Positions 9,269 through 18,120 of a DNA stretch of 64,000 nt are shown piece after piece. Position numbers and translations under genes: made by a program. The notes under the pieces are model-generated. The model saw only the letters and a list, made by a program, of their open reading frames with translations. It was not told the origin of the DNA and did no database searches. This DNA is from Pantoea sp. BAV 3049. GTDB lineage: Bacteria > Pseudomonadota > Gammaproteobacteria > Enterobacterales > Enterobacteriaceae. Every line of letters begins with the position of its first letter. The first letter of the stretch is position 1. Where the stretch lies: assembly GCF_009765445.1 (NCBI RefSeq), contig NZ_WHOY01000031.1, positions 4,723,782 through 4,787,781 on the forward strand. Reading direction: 5' to 3'.

Positions 9269-10615
9269 ATGAGGTTGATGCGTCCCGCTGTCCGAACGTT
9301 GCTGGCTACGGCTTTACTCTTTGCCTGCAGTTCTGCTGTTGCTCTTCCCACCAGTTACCCTACCGGCACAACTTATTACGATCCGCAGAAGGCCTGGAAC
9401 GGTTTTGTACTGTTGCCGGGTAATGATAATAAGACCCACCTGATTGATATGAATGGTAATGAAGTCCACCGCTGGGACTTTGAGAGCTTCCCGCCGTGGC
9501 CGCTACAGCCTGACCAGGCCAGAGGGCAGCACGGCCACATACTGGTACAGAAGGAACGTTTGCAAAAGACCTCTCCGGTGGCAAACCCAGGCAATGGCAT
9601 GCTTAACGCCTCGGTGGCGGAAGTGGACTGGCAGGGTAAAGTGGTCTGGCAGTGGGGGAGTCAGCAGAGTCCTGTGCATCAGCATCATGAAATGCGGCGG
9701 TTGGATAATGGCAATACTCTGATACTGGATGCGCAACTGCGCAAGTTGCCGGGATTTGACTACCCGATCATCGATAACAGCATTGACGAAGTGTCACCGC
9801 AGGGCCGGGTGGTATGGCACTGGTCAGCGGGCGATAACCTGGAACAGTTCGGCTTTACAGCAGAGCAGATCCAGATGATTAAAGACTCCAGCGATCCGGA
9901 TTTCCTGCATTTTAATACCGCTTCACCGGTTGGTCCTGACCGCTGGTTTGATGGCGGCGATAAACGCTTCGCGCCAGACAACATCATGCTTAATTCGCGC
10001 AATGCTAACGTTGCGGTGATTATTGACCGGCACACAGGCAAAGTGGTCTGGCGTATCGGGCCGGAGTACCCGGCTTTACAGTTGGGTAAACCTCTTCCCC
10101 GTCCGCTGGATCAAACGATTGGCGCACACGATCTGCATATCATTCCGAAAGGGCTTCCCGGCGCAGGTAATCTGCTGATGTTTGATAATCAGGGCAATGC
10201 GGGCTTCCCGCCAAGCCGTCAGGGATTTTTCTCAGCCTCCAGAATTATCGAGGTGAATCCGGTCAGTAAGCAGATTGTCTGGGAATATGACGGGGAGAAA
10301 TCTGGTCAGGCCATCTGGAGCTTCTACAGCGCCTTTATCAGCAGCGCCCAGCGCCTGCCGAATGGCAACACCTTGATTGATGAAGGCCAGCATGGCCGTC
10401 TGTTCCAGGTGACGCCTTCCGGTGAGATCGTCTGGGAATACGTCAGCCCCTGGTTTGGCCGTTCGATGCCGCGCGATCGCTATATTACTAATCAGGTCTA
10501 CCGCGCACAGCTGGTGGATTATGGCTGGGCGCCACTGGGAACGCCTCATCAGGAAAAAGCGGTCAAGGCGGACTGTGTGCGCTATCCGGTTGCGCCGGGC
10601 TGTTTCACGCCGTGA
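9269..10615 (+). CDS. Exported arylsulfotransferase (ASST)-family protein
   Basis: Predicted periplasmic protein of 448 residues. The N-terminus has a typical signal peptide (MRLMRPAVRTLLATALLFAC, cleavage likely after the AVA of SSAVALP). The mature part contains repeated beta-propeller-like strands of the form GKVVWxW/GxIVWEY (near residues 115, 175, 255, 330 and 380) and HH/AHD motifs (HQHHEMRRLDNGNTLI, IGAHDLHIIP, SAQRLPNGNTLI) typical of arylsulfotransferase-family proteins, which move sulfate between phenolic compounds. No dsbL/dsbI-like partner genes flank it, unlike the classical uropathogenic assT locus. Two cysteines lie near the C-terminus (DCVRYPVAPGCF) and could form a disulfide. 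AGGAG six bases before the ATG fixes the start. Sulfotransferase activity is inferred from family only. Confidence 0.75.
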   Translation: MRLMRPAVRTLLATALLFACSSAVALPTSYPTGTTYYDPQKAWNGFVLLPGNDNKTHLIDMNGNEVHRWDFESFPPWPLQPDQARGQHGHILVQKERLQKTSPVANPGNGMLNASVAEVDWQGKVVWQWGSQQSPVHQHHEMRRLDNGNTLILDAQLRKLPGFDYPIIDNSIDEVSPQGRVVWHWSAGDNLEQFGFTAEQIQMIKDSSDPDFLHFNTASPVGPDRWFDGGDKRFAPDNIMLNSRNANVAVIIDRHTGKVVWRIGPEYPALQLGKPLPRPLDQTIGAHDLHIIPKGLPGAGNLLMFDNQGNAGFPPSRQGFFSASRIIEVNPVSKQIVWEYDGEKSGQAIWSFYSAFISSAQRLPNGNTLIDEGQHGRLFQVTPSGEIVWEYVSPWFGRSMPRDRYITNQVYRAQLVDYGWAPLGTPHQEKAVKADCVRYPVAPGCFTP

Positions 10616-10691
10616 TCCCTTTAACATATTGATTTTTCTTATGAGCGAGATTCTTGCTGACCCGCTGTGAATATGGCACGCTGCCATAGGG

Positions 10692-10703
10692 TTGTATATA
10701 CAA
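10692..10703. promoter_or_regulatory. Candidate operator palindrome before the NCS1 permease
   Basis: TTGTATATACAA is a perfect 12-base palindrome about 90 bases upstream of the permease ATG, similar in style to GntR-family operators. It is nested in a wider inverted repeat, GGGTTGT (10689-10695) with ACAACCC (10710-10716). Regulator unknown. Confidence 0.4.
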
Positions 10704-10791
10704 TAAAGCACAACCCGGGCACACCATCACGTCACCCGGTTCCATGACGTTCCCATGGATCGGTGGCTTCCTCTCAGCTCAGGAGTGAATT

Positions 10792-12225
10792 ATGGCGTCA
10801 GCATCCTCTGCTCCGCACGACAGCAAGCGTGCAGCATCCGGCCTTATTGAAAGCCGCAGTATCGATTACATCCCCGAATCAGAGCGCCATGGCACGGTTT
10901 TCAGCCAGTTCACGCTGTGGTTTGGCGGCAATCTGCAAATTACCGCCATAGTAACCGGAGCGCTGTCCGTGGTACTGGGCGGCGATGTGGTCTGGTCGCT
11001 GATTGGCCTGCTGGTCGGACAGATCCTCGGGGCAGGGATTATGGCACTGCATGCGGTGCAGGGACCCCGCCTGGGTCTGCCGCAGATGATTACCTGCCGG
11101 ACACAGTTTGGCGTGTACGGTGCGGTGATCCCGCTAATCCTGGTCTGTGTCATGTATGTTGGTTTTTCTGCCAGCGGCACCGTGCTGGCCGGGCAGGCGC
11201 TGGCGCATTTAGCCAGTATCAGCGACCGGGCAGGGATTGTTGCTTTTGGGGTCATTATTATCGTGGTGGCCACGCTGGGTTACCGGTTAATCCACGGTCT
11301 TGGAAAAGTCGCCAGCGTGGTCGGCGTGTTGACTTTTATCTACCTGTTTTTCCGTCTGTTGCTGGAAAATGATGTCGGCGCGTTGCTGAGCAACAACCAT
11401 TTTTCTTTGTCGATGTTCCTGCTGGCGATGTCGCTGTCGTCCTCCTGGCAGATTGCGTTTTGCCCCTATGTTTCTGACTATTCGCGCTATTTACCGCGTA
11501 ATGTTTCCGCAAAAAAAACCTTCCTGGCGGTATTTGCCGGAACGGCGCTGGGCACGCAGCTTTCAATGACTCTGGGGGTGATTGCCGCAGCCCTGGCGGG
11601 CAAGGCTTTCTCCGGCAATGAAGTCGGTTATATCGTCGGGCTGGGATCGACCGGGTCAATGGCGCTGGTGCTCTATTTTGCTATCTGCTTCGGCAAAATT
11701 ACTTTCACCACGCTCAATGCCTATGGCAGCTTTATGTCGCTGACCACCATTGTGTGCGGGTTCAGAAAGACGGCTGCGATCACTGCGGCGGGAAGGATTA
11801 CCTTTATCGTCAGCATGGTGGCGATTAGCTGTGCTATTGCGATGCTCAGCGAGCCCTCTTTTCTCAAGTCCTTTACCCAGTTTTTGCTGTTCCTGCTGGC
11901 GTTCTTTGTGCCCTGGAGCGCCATGAACCTGATGGATTACTATTTTATCTCCCGCGGGCACGTGGATATTCCGGCGCTCTCCAATCCGCAGGGCCGCTAC
12001 AAGCGCTGGAACATGGCGGGTATCGGCACTTATGTTGTGGGCGTGCTGATCCAGCTGCCGTTTATCTCTAACGGCTTTTACAGCGGCTCGCTGGTCTGGC
12101 TGTTTGAGGGCAACGATATTTCGTGGATTATCGGCTGGGTGTTCACCGCGCTGTGTTGGTTGCTGGTTAACCGCAGCGTGAAGCAGCCCCGGTTACAGGC
12201 CACTATTTTTCCTGAGAACGGCTGA
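10792..12225 (+). CDS. NCS1-family purine/cytosine permease
   Basis: Inner-membrane nucleobase:cation symporter-1 type permease of 477 residues with about 12 helices. The family N-terminus is recognisable: a short polar leader, then ESRSIDYIPESERHG and LWFGGNLQITAIVTGAL, followed by LGLPQMITCRTQFGVYG. It would import a purine, pyrimidine or related heterocycle such as cytosine or hydantoin; the exact substrate cannot be read. AGGAG precedes the ATG. No catabolic genes for such bases are adjacent, so it may serve salvage. It converges on a GGDEF-EAL gene, with 42 bases between the stops that hold a palindromic repeat. Confidence 0.87.
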   Translation: MASASSAPHDSKRAASGLIESRSIDYIPESERHGTVFSQFTLWFGGNLQITAIVTGALSVVLGGDVVWSLIGLLVGQILGAGIMALHAVQGPRLGLPQMITCRTQFGVYGAVIPLILVCVMYVGFSASGTVLAGQALAHLASISDRAGIVAFGVIIIVVATLGYRLIHGLGKVASVVGVLTFIYLFFRLLLENDVGALLSNNHFSLSMFLLAMSLSSSWQIAFCPYVSDYSRYLPRNVSAKKTFLAVFAGTALGTQLSMTLGVIAAALAGKAFSGNEVGYIVGLGSTGSMALVLYFAICFGKITFTTLNAYGSFMSLTTIVCGFRKTAAITAAGRITFIVSMVAISCAIAMLSEPSFLKSFTQFLLFLLAFFVPWSAMNLMDYYFISRGHVDIPALSNPQGRYKRWNMAGIGTYVVGVLIQLPFISNGFYSGSLVWLFEGNDISWIIGWVFTALCWLLVNRSVKQPRLQATIFPENG

Positions 12226-12239
12226 AGCCGGATGGAGGG

Positions 12240-12259
12240 GGGCGGAATGCACTCCGCCC
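12240..12259. repeat. GGGCGGAAT-type palindromic repeat, copy A
   Basis: GGGCGGA-ATGCAC-TCCGCCC lies between the convergent permease and GGDEF-EAL genes. It shares its arms with copies at 21757, 53848 and 57682. It could act as a bidirectional terminator or transcript stabiliser. Confidence 0.6.
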
Positions 12260-12267
12260 GCCAGTGT

Positions 12268-14445
12268 TTATCCCGCCTTACGGGGTGCCAGCAGTCCGAC
12301 AATCTGTGATTCGGGCACCGCCTGAGAGAACAGATAACCCTGCAGTTGATTACATCCTGCTTCGGCCAGCGCCGACATCTGGCTGCTGGTTTCCACTCCT
12401 TCGGCCGTTACCGTCAGCCCCATAGCCTGGCCCAGCTTCACCACCGACTCGATGATTGCAACAGAGTTTTCGGTCATGCCCAGCGACTGGGTGAAAGAAC
12501 GGTCAATCTTGATTTTATCTACCGGGAAGTGGCTCAGGTAGTTCAGGCTGGAGTATCCGGTGCCGAAGTCATCCAGCGCAATACGGAAGCCCGCCTGACG
12601 CAATTCTTTGATAATCTCCTGTGCCTCTTTTTCGTCTTCGATCAGTACACCTTCGGTGATTTCCAGTTCAATGCGGGAGGGCAGCGTTTTCTCCTTTTTG
12701 ACAATAGCTTTGATTCGCTCAACAAAACCGCTCGCCCGAAACTGCAGCGGAGAGACGTTTACCGCAATGGTCAGTTCTGGCCAGGCCAGCGACACCCGGC
12801 AGGCTTCACGCAGCACCCATTCGCCAATCTGAATAATCAGCCCCATCTCCTCGGCCAGCGGGATAAACTCTGTGGGCGGGACAGGACCGCGGACGGGATG
12901 GTTCCAGCGCATCAGTGCCTCCAGTCCCACCACCTTTTGTCCTGAAATGTCCATCAGCGGCTGGTAGTACACCGCCAGGTCGCGTTTGGTTTGCAGGGCC
13001 AGACGCAAATCAGCGGCCACCTGCTGGCGGGTTTTAACGGATTCATCCATCACCTGTTCAAAGACGCGATACTGTCCCCGGCCCTGGCTCTTGGCCTCAT
13101 ACAGGGCAATATCCGCTTTGCGCATTATCTCGGAACGATCGGTAGCATCCTGCGGGGCGAGCGCCACGCCGATGCTGACGCCAATCCAGGTTTCACTGCC
13201 CAGTAAAGTGAAGGAGCGGCCGAGGGATTCGATGATTTTTTCACACAACTGCTGGATATCTCGCGGTGAGTGAACGCCGTCGATAATCACCACAAATTCA
13301 TCGCCACCCAGACGACCCACGCTGTCTTTTTCTCTGACCAGATGGCTGAGCCGGTGGCCCACCTCAATGATTAAATCATCACCCGCATGATGGCCGTAGG
13401 TATCATTAACCAGTTTGAATCGGTCCAGATCGAGTAAAAGCAGGGCCACCTGTTCATCATTACGTATCAGTTTGCTCAGGAGCTGGGTCAGACGGTCTTC
13501 GACCAGTGCGCGATTTGGCAGGCCGGTCAGCACATCATGAAAAGCCAGATGCTGCGCCTGTGCCTCGCTGGCACTGAGCTGCAACAGCGACTGGGATAAT
13601 TTCAGCGAGGACAACCACAACCGGCGGATCATCACCACGCAAATCATCGTAATGATCAGTACAACCACCAGCACCAGTGGGCCGATGACATGCAGCATTT
13701 GCGTGCCAGGCGCATCAGGACGCCAGGAGAGATGACCGAGTGGCTTTCCCTCTTTATTGGTGAGTAACCAGTTCGCGCCATTGGGGTCCGGGTTGCCATC
13801 CACGTATCGCAGATCTTTGAGCAGGCTCCGTTGGGCAAGAGACTCAAGGTAGTTGCTGTCCAGATATTTGATGCTGACGAGCGTGAACCTGCTGCTCTGA
13901 CCATTATCACCGTCAACGGTGCCCATCGCCAGCGCGGCCGGACGATTATCAATAAGCGTGAAATCAACCCGATCACGGTGATGACTTCCGCTTTGCCTGG
14001 GAATCTGCAACTGCTGCACCATTGCCATCACCGGTTGCTGCAGATGCGCAAACTGAGTGGCAGAAACATTCTTACCATTCTCCCAGCGATAGACCGGCTG
14101 GTTGTTGGCATCAAGGATATAAACCAGCTGGTGGCCAAACATTCCGGAAAGCCAGCTACCCACATTCTGGTTCAGCCACGCGGTATTTTTGGGCGTCAGT
14201 GCCAGCTGGCGGGCCAGTGGATCCCACAAGGACAGGCTTCGGTGCTGTATGATCATCTCTTCCAGACTCTGCGAAAGAGAAGTTTTGATTATCTGTTGCT
14301 GTTGTGCCTCTGCGCTGGCATTGCTCCTGGAGGTCGCCCACCAGACAGTAAAGCTGGCCGCTGAAAAAGTGATTAGCAGCACCAGGACAAGTGGCAGAAG
14401 GATTTCGCGGATAAAATGGCTGCGAAAACTGTCTGAAATTTTCAT
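12268..14445 (-). CDS. Membrane-bound CHASE4-GGDEF-EAL c-di-GMP enzyme
   Basis: Bifunctional-type cyclic-di-GMP protein of 725 residues. Helix 1 is near residues 14-38, an extracytoplasmic CHASE4-like sensor covers about 45-245 (WDPLARQLAL, AWLNQNVGSWL), and helix 2 is near 251-275. The diguanylate cyclase domain has an intact GGDEF at 380-384 and an RxxD inhibitory site at 371-374. The phosphodiesterase domain has an intact EAL at 509-511, so both activities are possible. The frame continues upstream to 14592, but MKISDSF directly before the first helix is the sensible start; the ribosome-binding site is poor. In Enterobacterales such proteins usually tune motility against polysaccharide production, and a polysaccharide cluster lies beyond the upstream gap. 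Confidence 0.87.
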   Translation of the reverse strand: MKISDSFRSHFIREILLPLVLVLLITFSAASFTVWWATSRSNASAEAQQQQIIKTSLSQSLEEMIIQHRSLSLWDPLARQLALTPKNTAWLNQNVGSWLSGMFGHQLVYILDANNQPVYRWENGKNVSATQFAHLQQPVMAMVQQLQIPRQSGSHHRDRVDFTLIDNRPAALAMGTVDGDNGQSSRFTLVSIKYLDSNYLESLAQRSLLKDLRYVDGNPDPNGANWLLTNKEGKPLGHLSWRPDAPGTQMLHVIGPLVLVVVLIITMICVVMIRRLWLSSLKLSQSLLQLSASEAQAQHLAFHDVLTGLPNRALVEDRLTQLLSKLIRNDEQVALLLLDLDRFKLVNDTYGHHAGDDLIIEVGHRLSHLVREKDSVGRLGGDEFVVIIDGVHSPRDIQQLCEKIIESLGRSFTLLGSETWIGVSIGVALAPQDATDRSEIMRKADIALYEAKSQGRGQYRVFEQVMDESVKTRQQVAADLRLALQTKRDLAVYYQPLMDISGQKVVGLEALMRWNHPVRGPVPPTEFIPLAEEMGLIIQIGEWVLREACRVSLAWPELTIAVNVSPLQFRASGFVERIKAIVKKEKTLPSRIELEITEGVLIEDEKEAQEIIKELRQAGFRIALDDFGTGYSSLNYLSHFPVDKIKIDRSFTQSLGMTENSVAIIESVVKLGQAMGLTVTAEGVETSSQMSALAEAGCNQLQGYLFSQAVPESQIVGLLAPRKAG

Positions 14446-14592
14446 CTCTTTTATGATCTCTTCTGTCTGACAGCGGTAGCGTAAGCCCTCTTTCAGGCTA
14501 GCATAAATCTCAGGACAGGCTTTCACAGCGGAGAGAGATCGTGAGCAAGTCTGCTTTTTCAGCGTTTTATTAGTGAAGTACGGATTAACCAA

Positions 14593-15373
14593 TAAATTTC
14601 TTTTACTGATAACGACAGTTCCACCGGGACATCCCTGGCCTGATAAGGAGGGTGAAGCGGGGTTGAGTTAGCATTAAGTATTGCTGATGTTAAATGGATG
14701 CAGCTGTCTGAAGGAAGGGCGCATTCTTCAGAAGTGCAAAAGTAACCTTTTATGGCTGACCGGGGAAATGGTCCTTTTTTCTGTCCGGCTTTGTATGCAG
14801 CTGGCGATTCTTTGCAATCGAAAGACTCAGGACGCGAATACCGTTCGCTTTACGATTGGGTAAACTCTGTAAGCAAAAATATTTTTCCCAAAATGGGGGT
14901 AAGGAGAAAGGCATGAAAATGCACTGGAGAAACTGACTGTAAGTTATGGGTTATTTTATTTATTAATAACTTCATCGCTTCATAAGGGAAGTTGGATGTT
15001 AAGAATTTCCTCAGGTGATGGTTACAGCTTGTAAAATGGCCTGACTAAGAAAAATCCTGGTGGCGTGAGTTGTTGATGATTCGTTTAGGGTAGGTTTATT
15101 CGCAAATTATCACCGGAAAGCGGTCCATACAATACTTAAATCAGACTTCAAATAATTCAAAGTTGCAATGATTTTAATGTTAAAGATAATGTTGATATAC
15201 AGGAGGGTATTAATTTCATTTGCAATTAAAAACAAATTGGTTACATAAGAATATAATTGGTATTTTGCCCGGGTATAATTCCTAATACACGCTTAACAGT
15301 CGAATGAACATTGAAATTATGGCGCTATTGTTGTTTATTATGGCCCATGCTTTTCGTTAAGAAGAAGAAGACT
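14593..15373. other. Long AT-rich intergenic region before the polysaccharide cluster
   Basis: About 780 bases, clearly richer in A+T than the neighbours, between the GGDEF-EAL gene and the first glycosyltransferase. I find no convincing gene: short open frames such as 14681-14863 lack a ribosome-binding site and plausible protein character. It probably holds the promoters for both flanking units. Low GC may indicate H-NS binding or acquired DNA. Confidence 0.5.
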
Positions 15374-16342
15374 ATGACGCAAAAACTGCTGTCGGTCGTT
15401 ATCCCTGTCGATAACGCCGAAAAAAATGTCGCCCATTGCTTGGCAGCATTACTTCGCCAGTCTCCCGTTCCTGACGAGATTATTATTGTTCATCACCAGT
15501 CTGACACCGCTACGGCGGATGCGCTCCGTGAAATTTCCGGACAGTCTGGCATCGTTATTGCCGCTCGACCCGCCGGGGAAACCCAGAATCTTTGTGATTA
15601 TGGTACCGGTCTGGCACAGAGCAAATGGCTGTACTGCTGCGACCCTGACGGGCTGGTCAGCGACGGATTTTGTGCGGATTTTACCCGGGTCATTGCCAGT
15701 CACCCGCAGGTTGAGCTGTTCTGTTTTAACACCAGGACAGATGAGACAAACCCGTCCTTCAGCGCCCGGGATCATGTTGTTCACCGCCGCCACGGCCTGA
15801 TGACGGCCCGGCAGGCGTTCAGCGATATGCTGCAGAATGGCGTCTGTCATTCAGCGACCTGTAACTTTGTTGTGCAGAAGCAAAAGCTGGACAGTTGGCA
15901 GATTATGCACTGCAAACCCCTGTGTCAGGATTCCGCTTACACGCTGGAAGTTTTCCTGCGATCCGGCCAGGCCTGGGTCAGCGACAAGTGCCATTACAGT
16001 CTGCGTTCGCCCGCCGCCGTAGCGGTAGTCTCGGTGAAAGACGAACACAGTTTCCGTGGCCGTTATGATGCCTTTGTCAGTGGCTATGAAAAATTAACGC
16101 GACTCTCTGAAGATTCTCGTGCTTCACAGGAATTACGGCGGCTGTATCTTATTCAGTCTTTTAAATCGATGATGCAGATCGCGCAGAATAATGGTATTCA
16201 GACGCCTGATTTTTTATTTAATGCCATCCATTACTTTGGTCGTGACTTACGGGCAGGTTCATTGACTAACTGGATATTGCTGAGAAAACCGGAACTGTAT
16301 AATGTGCTTTTTCGCACTAAGTCTGGTACTGCTCATGTTTAG
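15374..16342 (+). CDS. Degenerate GT2-fold glycosyltransferase-like protein
   Basis: Glycosyltransferase-A fold protein of 322 residues that begins LLSVVIPV like family 2 enzymes and aligns by eye with the intact GT2 encoded at 18117 (SVVIPV...LLRQ..PDEIII). Key residues are altered: where the intact enzyme has IIIDDGSTDGT, this one has IIVHHQSDTAT, and where it has MDADD, this one has CDPDG. The nucleotide-sugar and metal-binding aspartates are thus largely lost, suggesting an inactive or re-purposed paralogue. The frame reaches back to 15311, but MTQKLLSVV at 15374 after a GAAGAAGAAG stretch fits the family start. It is separated from the flippase by 248 bases with a terminator-like hairpin, so it may be its own unit. 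Confidence 0.7.
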   Translation: MTQKLLSVVIPVDNAEKNVAHCLAALLRQSPVPDEIIIVHHQSDTATADALREISGQSGIVIAARPAGETQNLCDYGTGLAQSKWLYCCDPDGLVSDGFCADFTRVIASHPQVELFCFNTRTDETNPSFSARDHVVHRRHGLMTARQAFSDMLQNGVCHSATCNFVVQKQKLDSWQIMHCKPLCQDSAYTLEVFLRSGQAWVSDKCHYSLRSPAAVAVVSVKDEHSFRGRYDAFVSGYEKLTRLSEDSRASQELRRLYLIQSFKSMMQIAQNNGIQTPDFLFNAIHYFGRDLRAGSLTNWILLRKPELYNVLFRTKSGTAHV

Positions 16343-16476
16343 CGCTGCTTAAGTGTTGGCTGTTTTAATTTTGAAACCTGGTCTTCTTACCCTGAATAAC
16401 AGCCGGAATGGCTGTGGTAAGCATGCCGGGTGCCTTTCTTTTATAACAAATTGTTGCTGAAGGTGATCAAAGAAGC

Positions 16477-16503
16477 CAGCGGCTGGCCGCTGCATGGTTT
16501 TTT
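16477..16503 (+). terminator. Probable intrinsic terminator after the first GT2-like gene
   Basis: CAGCGGC (16477-16483) and GCCGCTG (16486-16492) form a stem, followed by CATGG and six Ts (16498-16503). A second small hairpin, ACAGCC-GGAAT-GGCTGT, lies at 16399-16415. Confidence 0.5.
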
Positions 16504-16590
16504 AAGATTATTTCCCTGATGCCGTACCAGCGACAATTTGTTAGTCTGAATTATCAAATCCTGGTATCTCAGTCACAATAAGAAGAGATT

Positions 16591-18120
16591 ATGTCGATTA
16601 AGCGTAATGCGGTTGCGAATTATGTCGGGCAACTCTATTCCACTCTGGCCGGTATTCTTGTCGTGCCATTGTATATTCATCAACTGGGAATGGAGATTTA
16701 TGGCCTGATCGGTTTTTTCTCTATTTTGCTGACATGGCTCCAGCTGCTGGACGTGGGGATCTCCACCACTCTGTTACGTGAAGCGGCCCGTTATCGTGCT
16801 AATAAAGAACAGAATCCCTATTTTCCTTCCCTGTTTGGCACGCTGGGCAAGTTTTTCCTGATCTCCTCGGCCGTACTGGTGGTGCTGGGCTGGATTGCCA
16901 CGCCTTACATTGCCTCTCACTGGCTGCATGCGAAAACCATTCCTCACCAGGATCTGATTATTGCCGTGGCGGTGATGGTGCTGACGGCGGCTATCCGCTG
17001 GCGTACCGGGCCTTTCCGCAGCGTGATTGTCGGTTATGAACACCAGGTCTGGCTGAATGCGTTGAACGTGATTGTCATTACGCTGCGTACTTTTGGTGCG
17101 GTGTTTGTGATTCGTTTTGCTTCCAATCCGGTGATCTTCTTCTTTGGCTGGCAGCTTGCGATCTCGGTGGCTGAAGCCGCCTGCTGTATCTTCAAGTCTT
17201 ACCAGTTGGTTCCGCGCACGGGTCGCAAAACCAAAGCGCCGGACTTTAACACCGTCATCAAACCTTTCCTGAAATTTGCGCTGGGTGCGGCTTTTTCCAG
17301 CGCCATCTGGACCTTTATTTCGCAGATTGACCGTCTGGTGCTTTCCAAAACGCTGCCGCTGGCAACCTACGGTTCCTTTACCGTGGTGGCAACGGCTGCC
17401 ACCGGCATCGTGATGCTGAGCAGCCCGATCATGCAGGCTATCGTGCCAAGAATGACCGGGATGAAAACCAACACCGGGAATGGTGAGCAGGAAACCCTGA
17501 AGCTCTACCGCTGGACCACTCAGGCCGTCAGTATCTTTATGGCACCGCTGAGTATCACCATTGCTCTGTATCCGACCCAGCTGATCTGGGCATGGACGCA
17601 GAATGCCCTGATTGGCGAACAGATGTCACTGGTGATGACTCTTTATGCTCTGGGCAGCGGGATTCAGGCTATTTGTGGTCTGCTTTATAACCTGCAATAC
17701 GTCAGTGGCAACCTGTCGCTGCACATGAAAGGCTTTACCGTTTTTGCCATCGTGCTGATCCCTCTGAACATCTTTGCGGCAATGCATTATGGCGCGCTGG
17801 GAACCGGCGTGGTCTGGCTGGGGCAGAACATCTTCTATCTGCTGGTCTGGGCTTATATTGTGCACCGTAAGTTTGCCCCGAAAATTCATATTCCCTGGCT
17901 GACCCGCGACGTGATGCTGATTTGGGGTGTCTCCGCCGTGGTGGCCTTCGTCTCGCTGTACATTCCTTTTGAGTGGAACGTTAACCGCTGGCTGAACCTG
18001 CTGTTCCTCGGAATTATCGGCTTTATCAACCTGATGATTTGCTGCCTGTTCCACAGCAAGGTCGGGGAATCTCTCAAAAACATGACTTTTCGTCGACTGA
18101 ACCTGCGGGGTGAAAGATGA
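16591..18120 (+). CDS. Wzx-like polysaccharide flippase (MOP/PST family)
   Basis: Inner-membrane lipid-linked oligosaccharide translocase of 509 residues with about 12 to 14 helices. It starts MSIKRNAVANYVGQLYSTLAGILVVPLYI, typical of the polysaccharide transporter branch, with the conserved arrangement of an early DVGISTTLLREAARYR loop and the FISQIDRLVLSKTLPLATYGSF segment in mid-protein. It would flip undecaprenyl-linked repeat units for a surface polysaccharide. The stop overlaps the start of the next glycosyltransferase by four bases (ATGA at 18117), so the two are translationally coupled. No polymerase (wzy) or export (wza-wzc) genes are present in the window, so the rest of the pathway must lie elsewhere. 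Confidence 0.85.
   Translation: MSIKRNAVANYVGQLYSTLAGILVVPLYIHQLGMEIYGLIGFFSILLTWLQLLDVGISTTLLREAARYRANKEQNPYFPSLFGTLGKFFLISSAVLVVLGWIATPYIASHWLHAKTIPHQDLIIAVAVMVLTAAIRWRTGPFRSVIVGYEHQVWLNALNVIVITLRTFGAVFVIRFASNPVIFFFGWQLAISVAEAACCIFKSYQLVPRTGRKTKAPDFNTVIKPFLKFALGAAFSSAIWTFISQIDRLVLSKTLPLATYGSFTVVATAATGIVMLSSPIMQAIVPRMTGMKTNTGNGEQETLKLYRWTTQAVSIFMAPLSITIALYPTQLIWAWTQNALIGEQMSLVMTLYALGSGIQAICGLLYNLQYVSGNLSLHMKGFTVFAIVLIPLNIFAAMHYGALGTGVVWLGQNIFYLLVWAYIVHRKFAPKIHIPWLTRDVMLIWGVSAVVAFVSLYIPFEWNVNRWLNLLFLGIIGFINLMICCLFHSKVGESLKNMTFRRLNLRGER

Noticed and set aside
14472-14482. AGCGGTAGCGT, one mismatch from the ops/JUMPstart core recognised by RfaH, upstream of the polysaccharide genes.
   Set aside because: An 11-base match with one error is expected about once by chance in a window this size. 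It lies nearly 900 bases from the first gene, with no JUMPstart surroundings.
14681-14863. A 60-codon open frame in the A/T-rich gap after the GGDEF-EAL gene.
   Set aside because: No ribosome-binding site, no signal or helix pattern, and no operon context.
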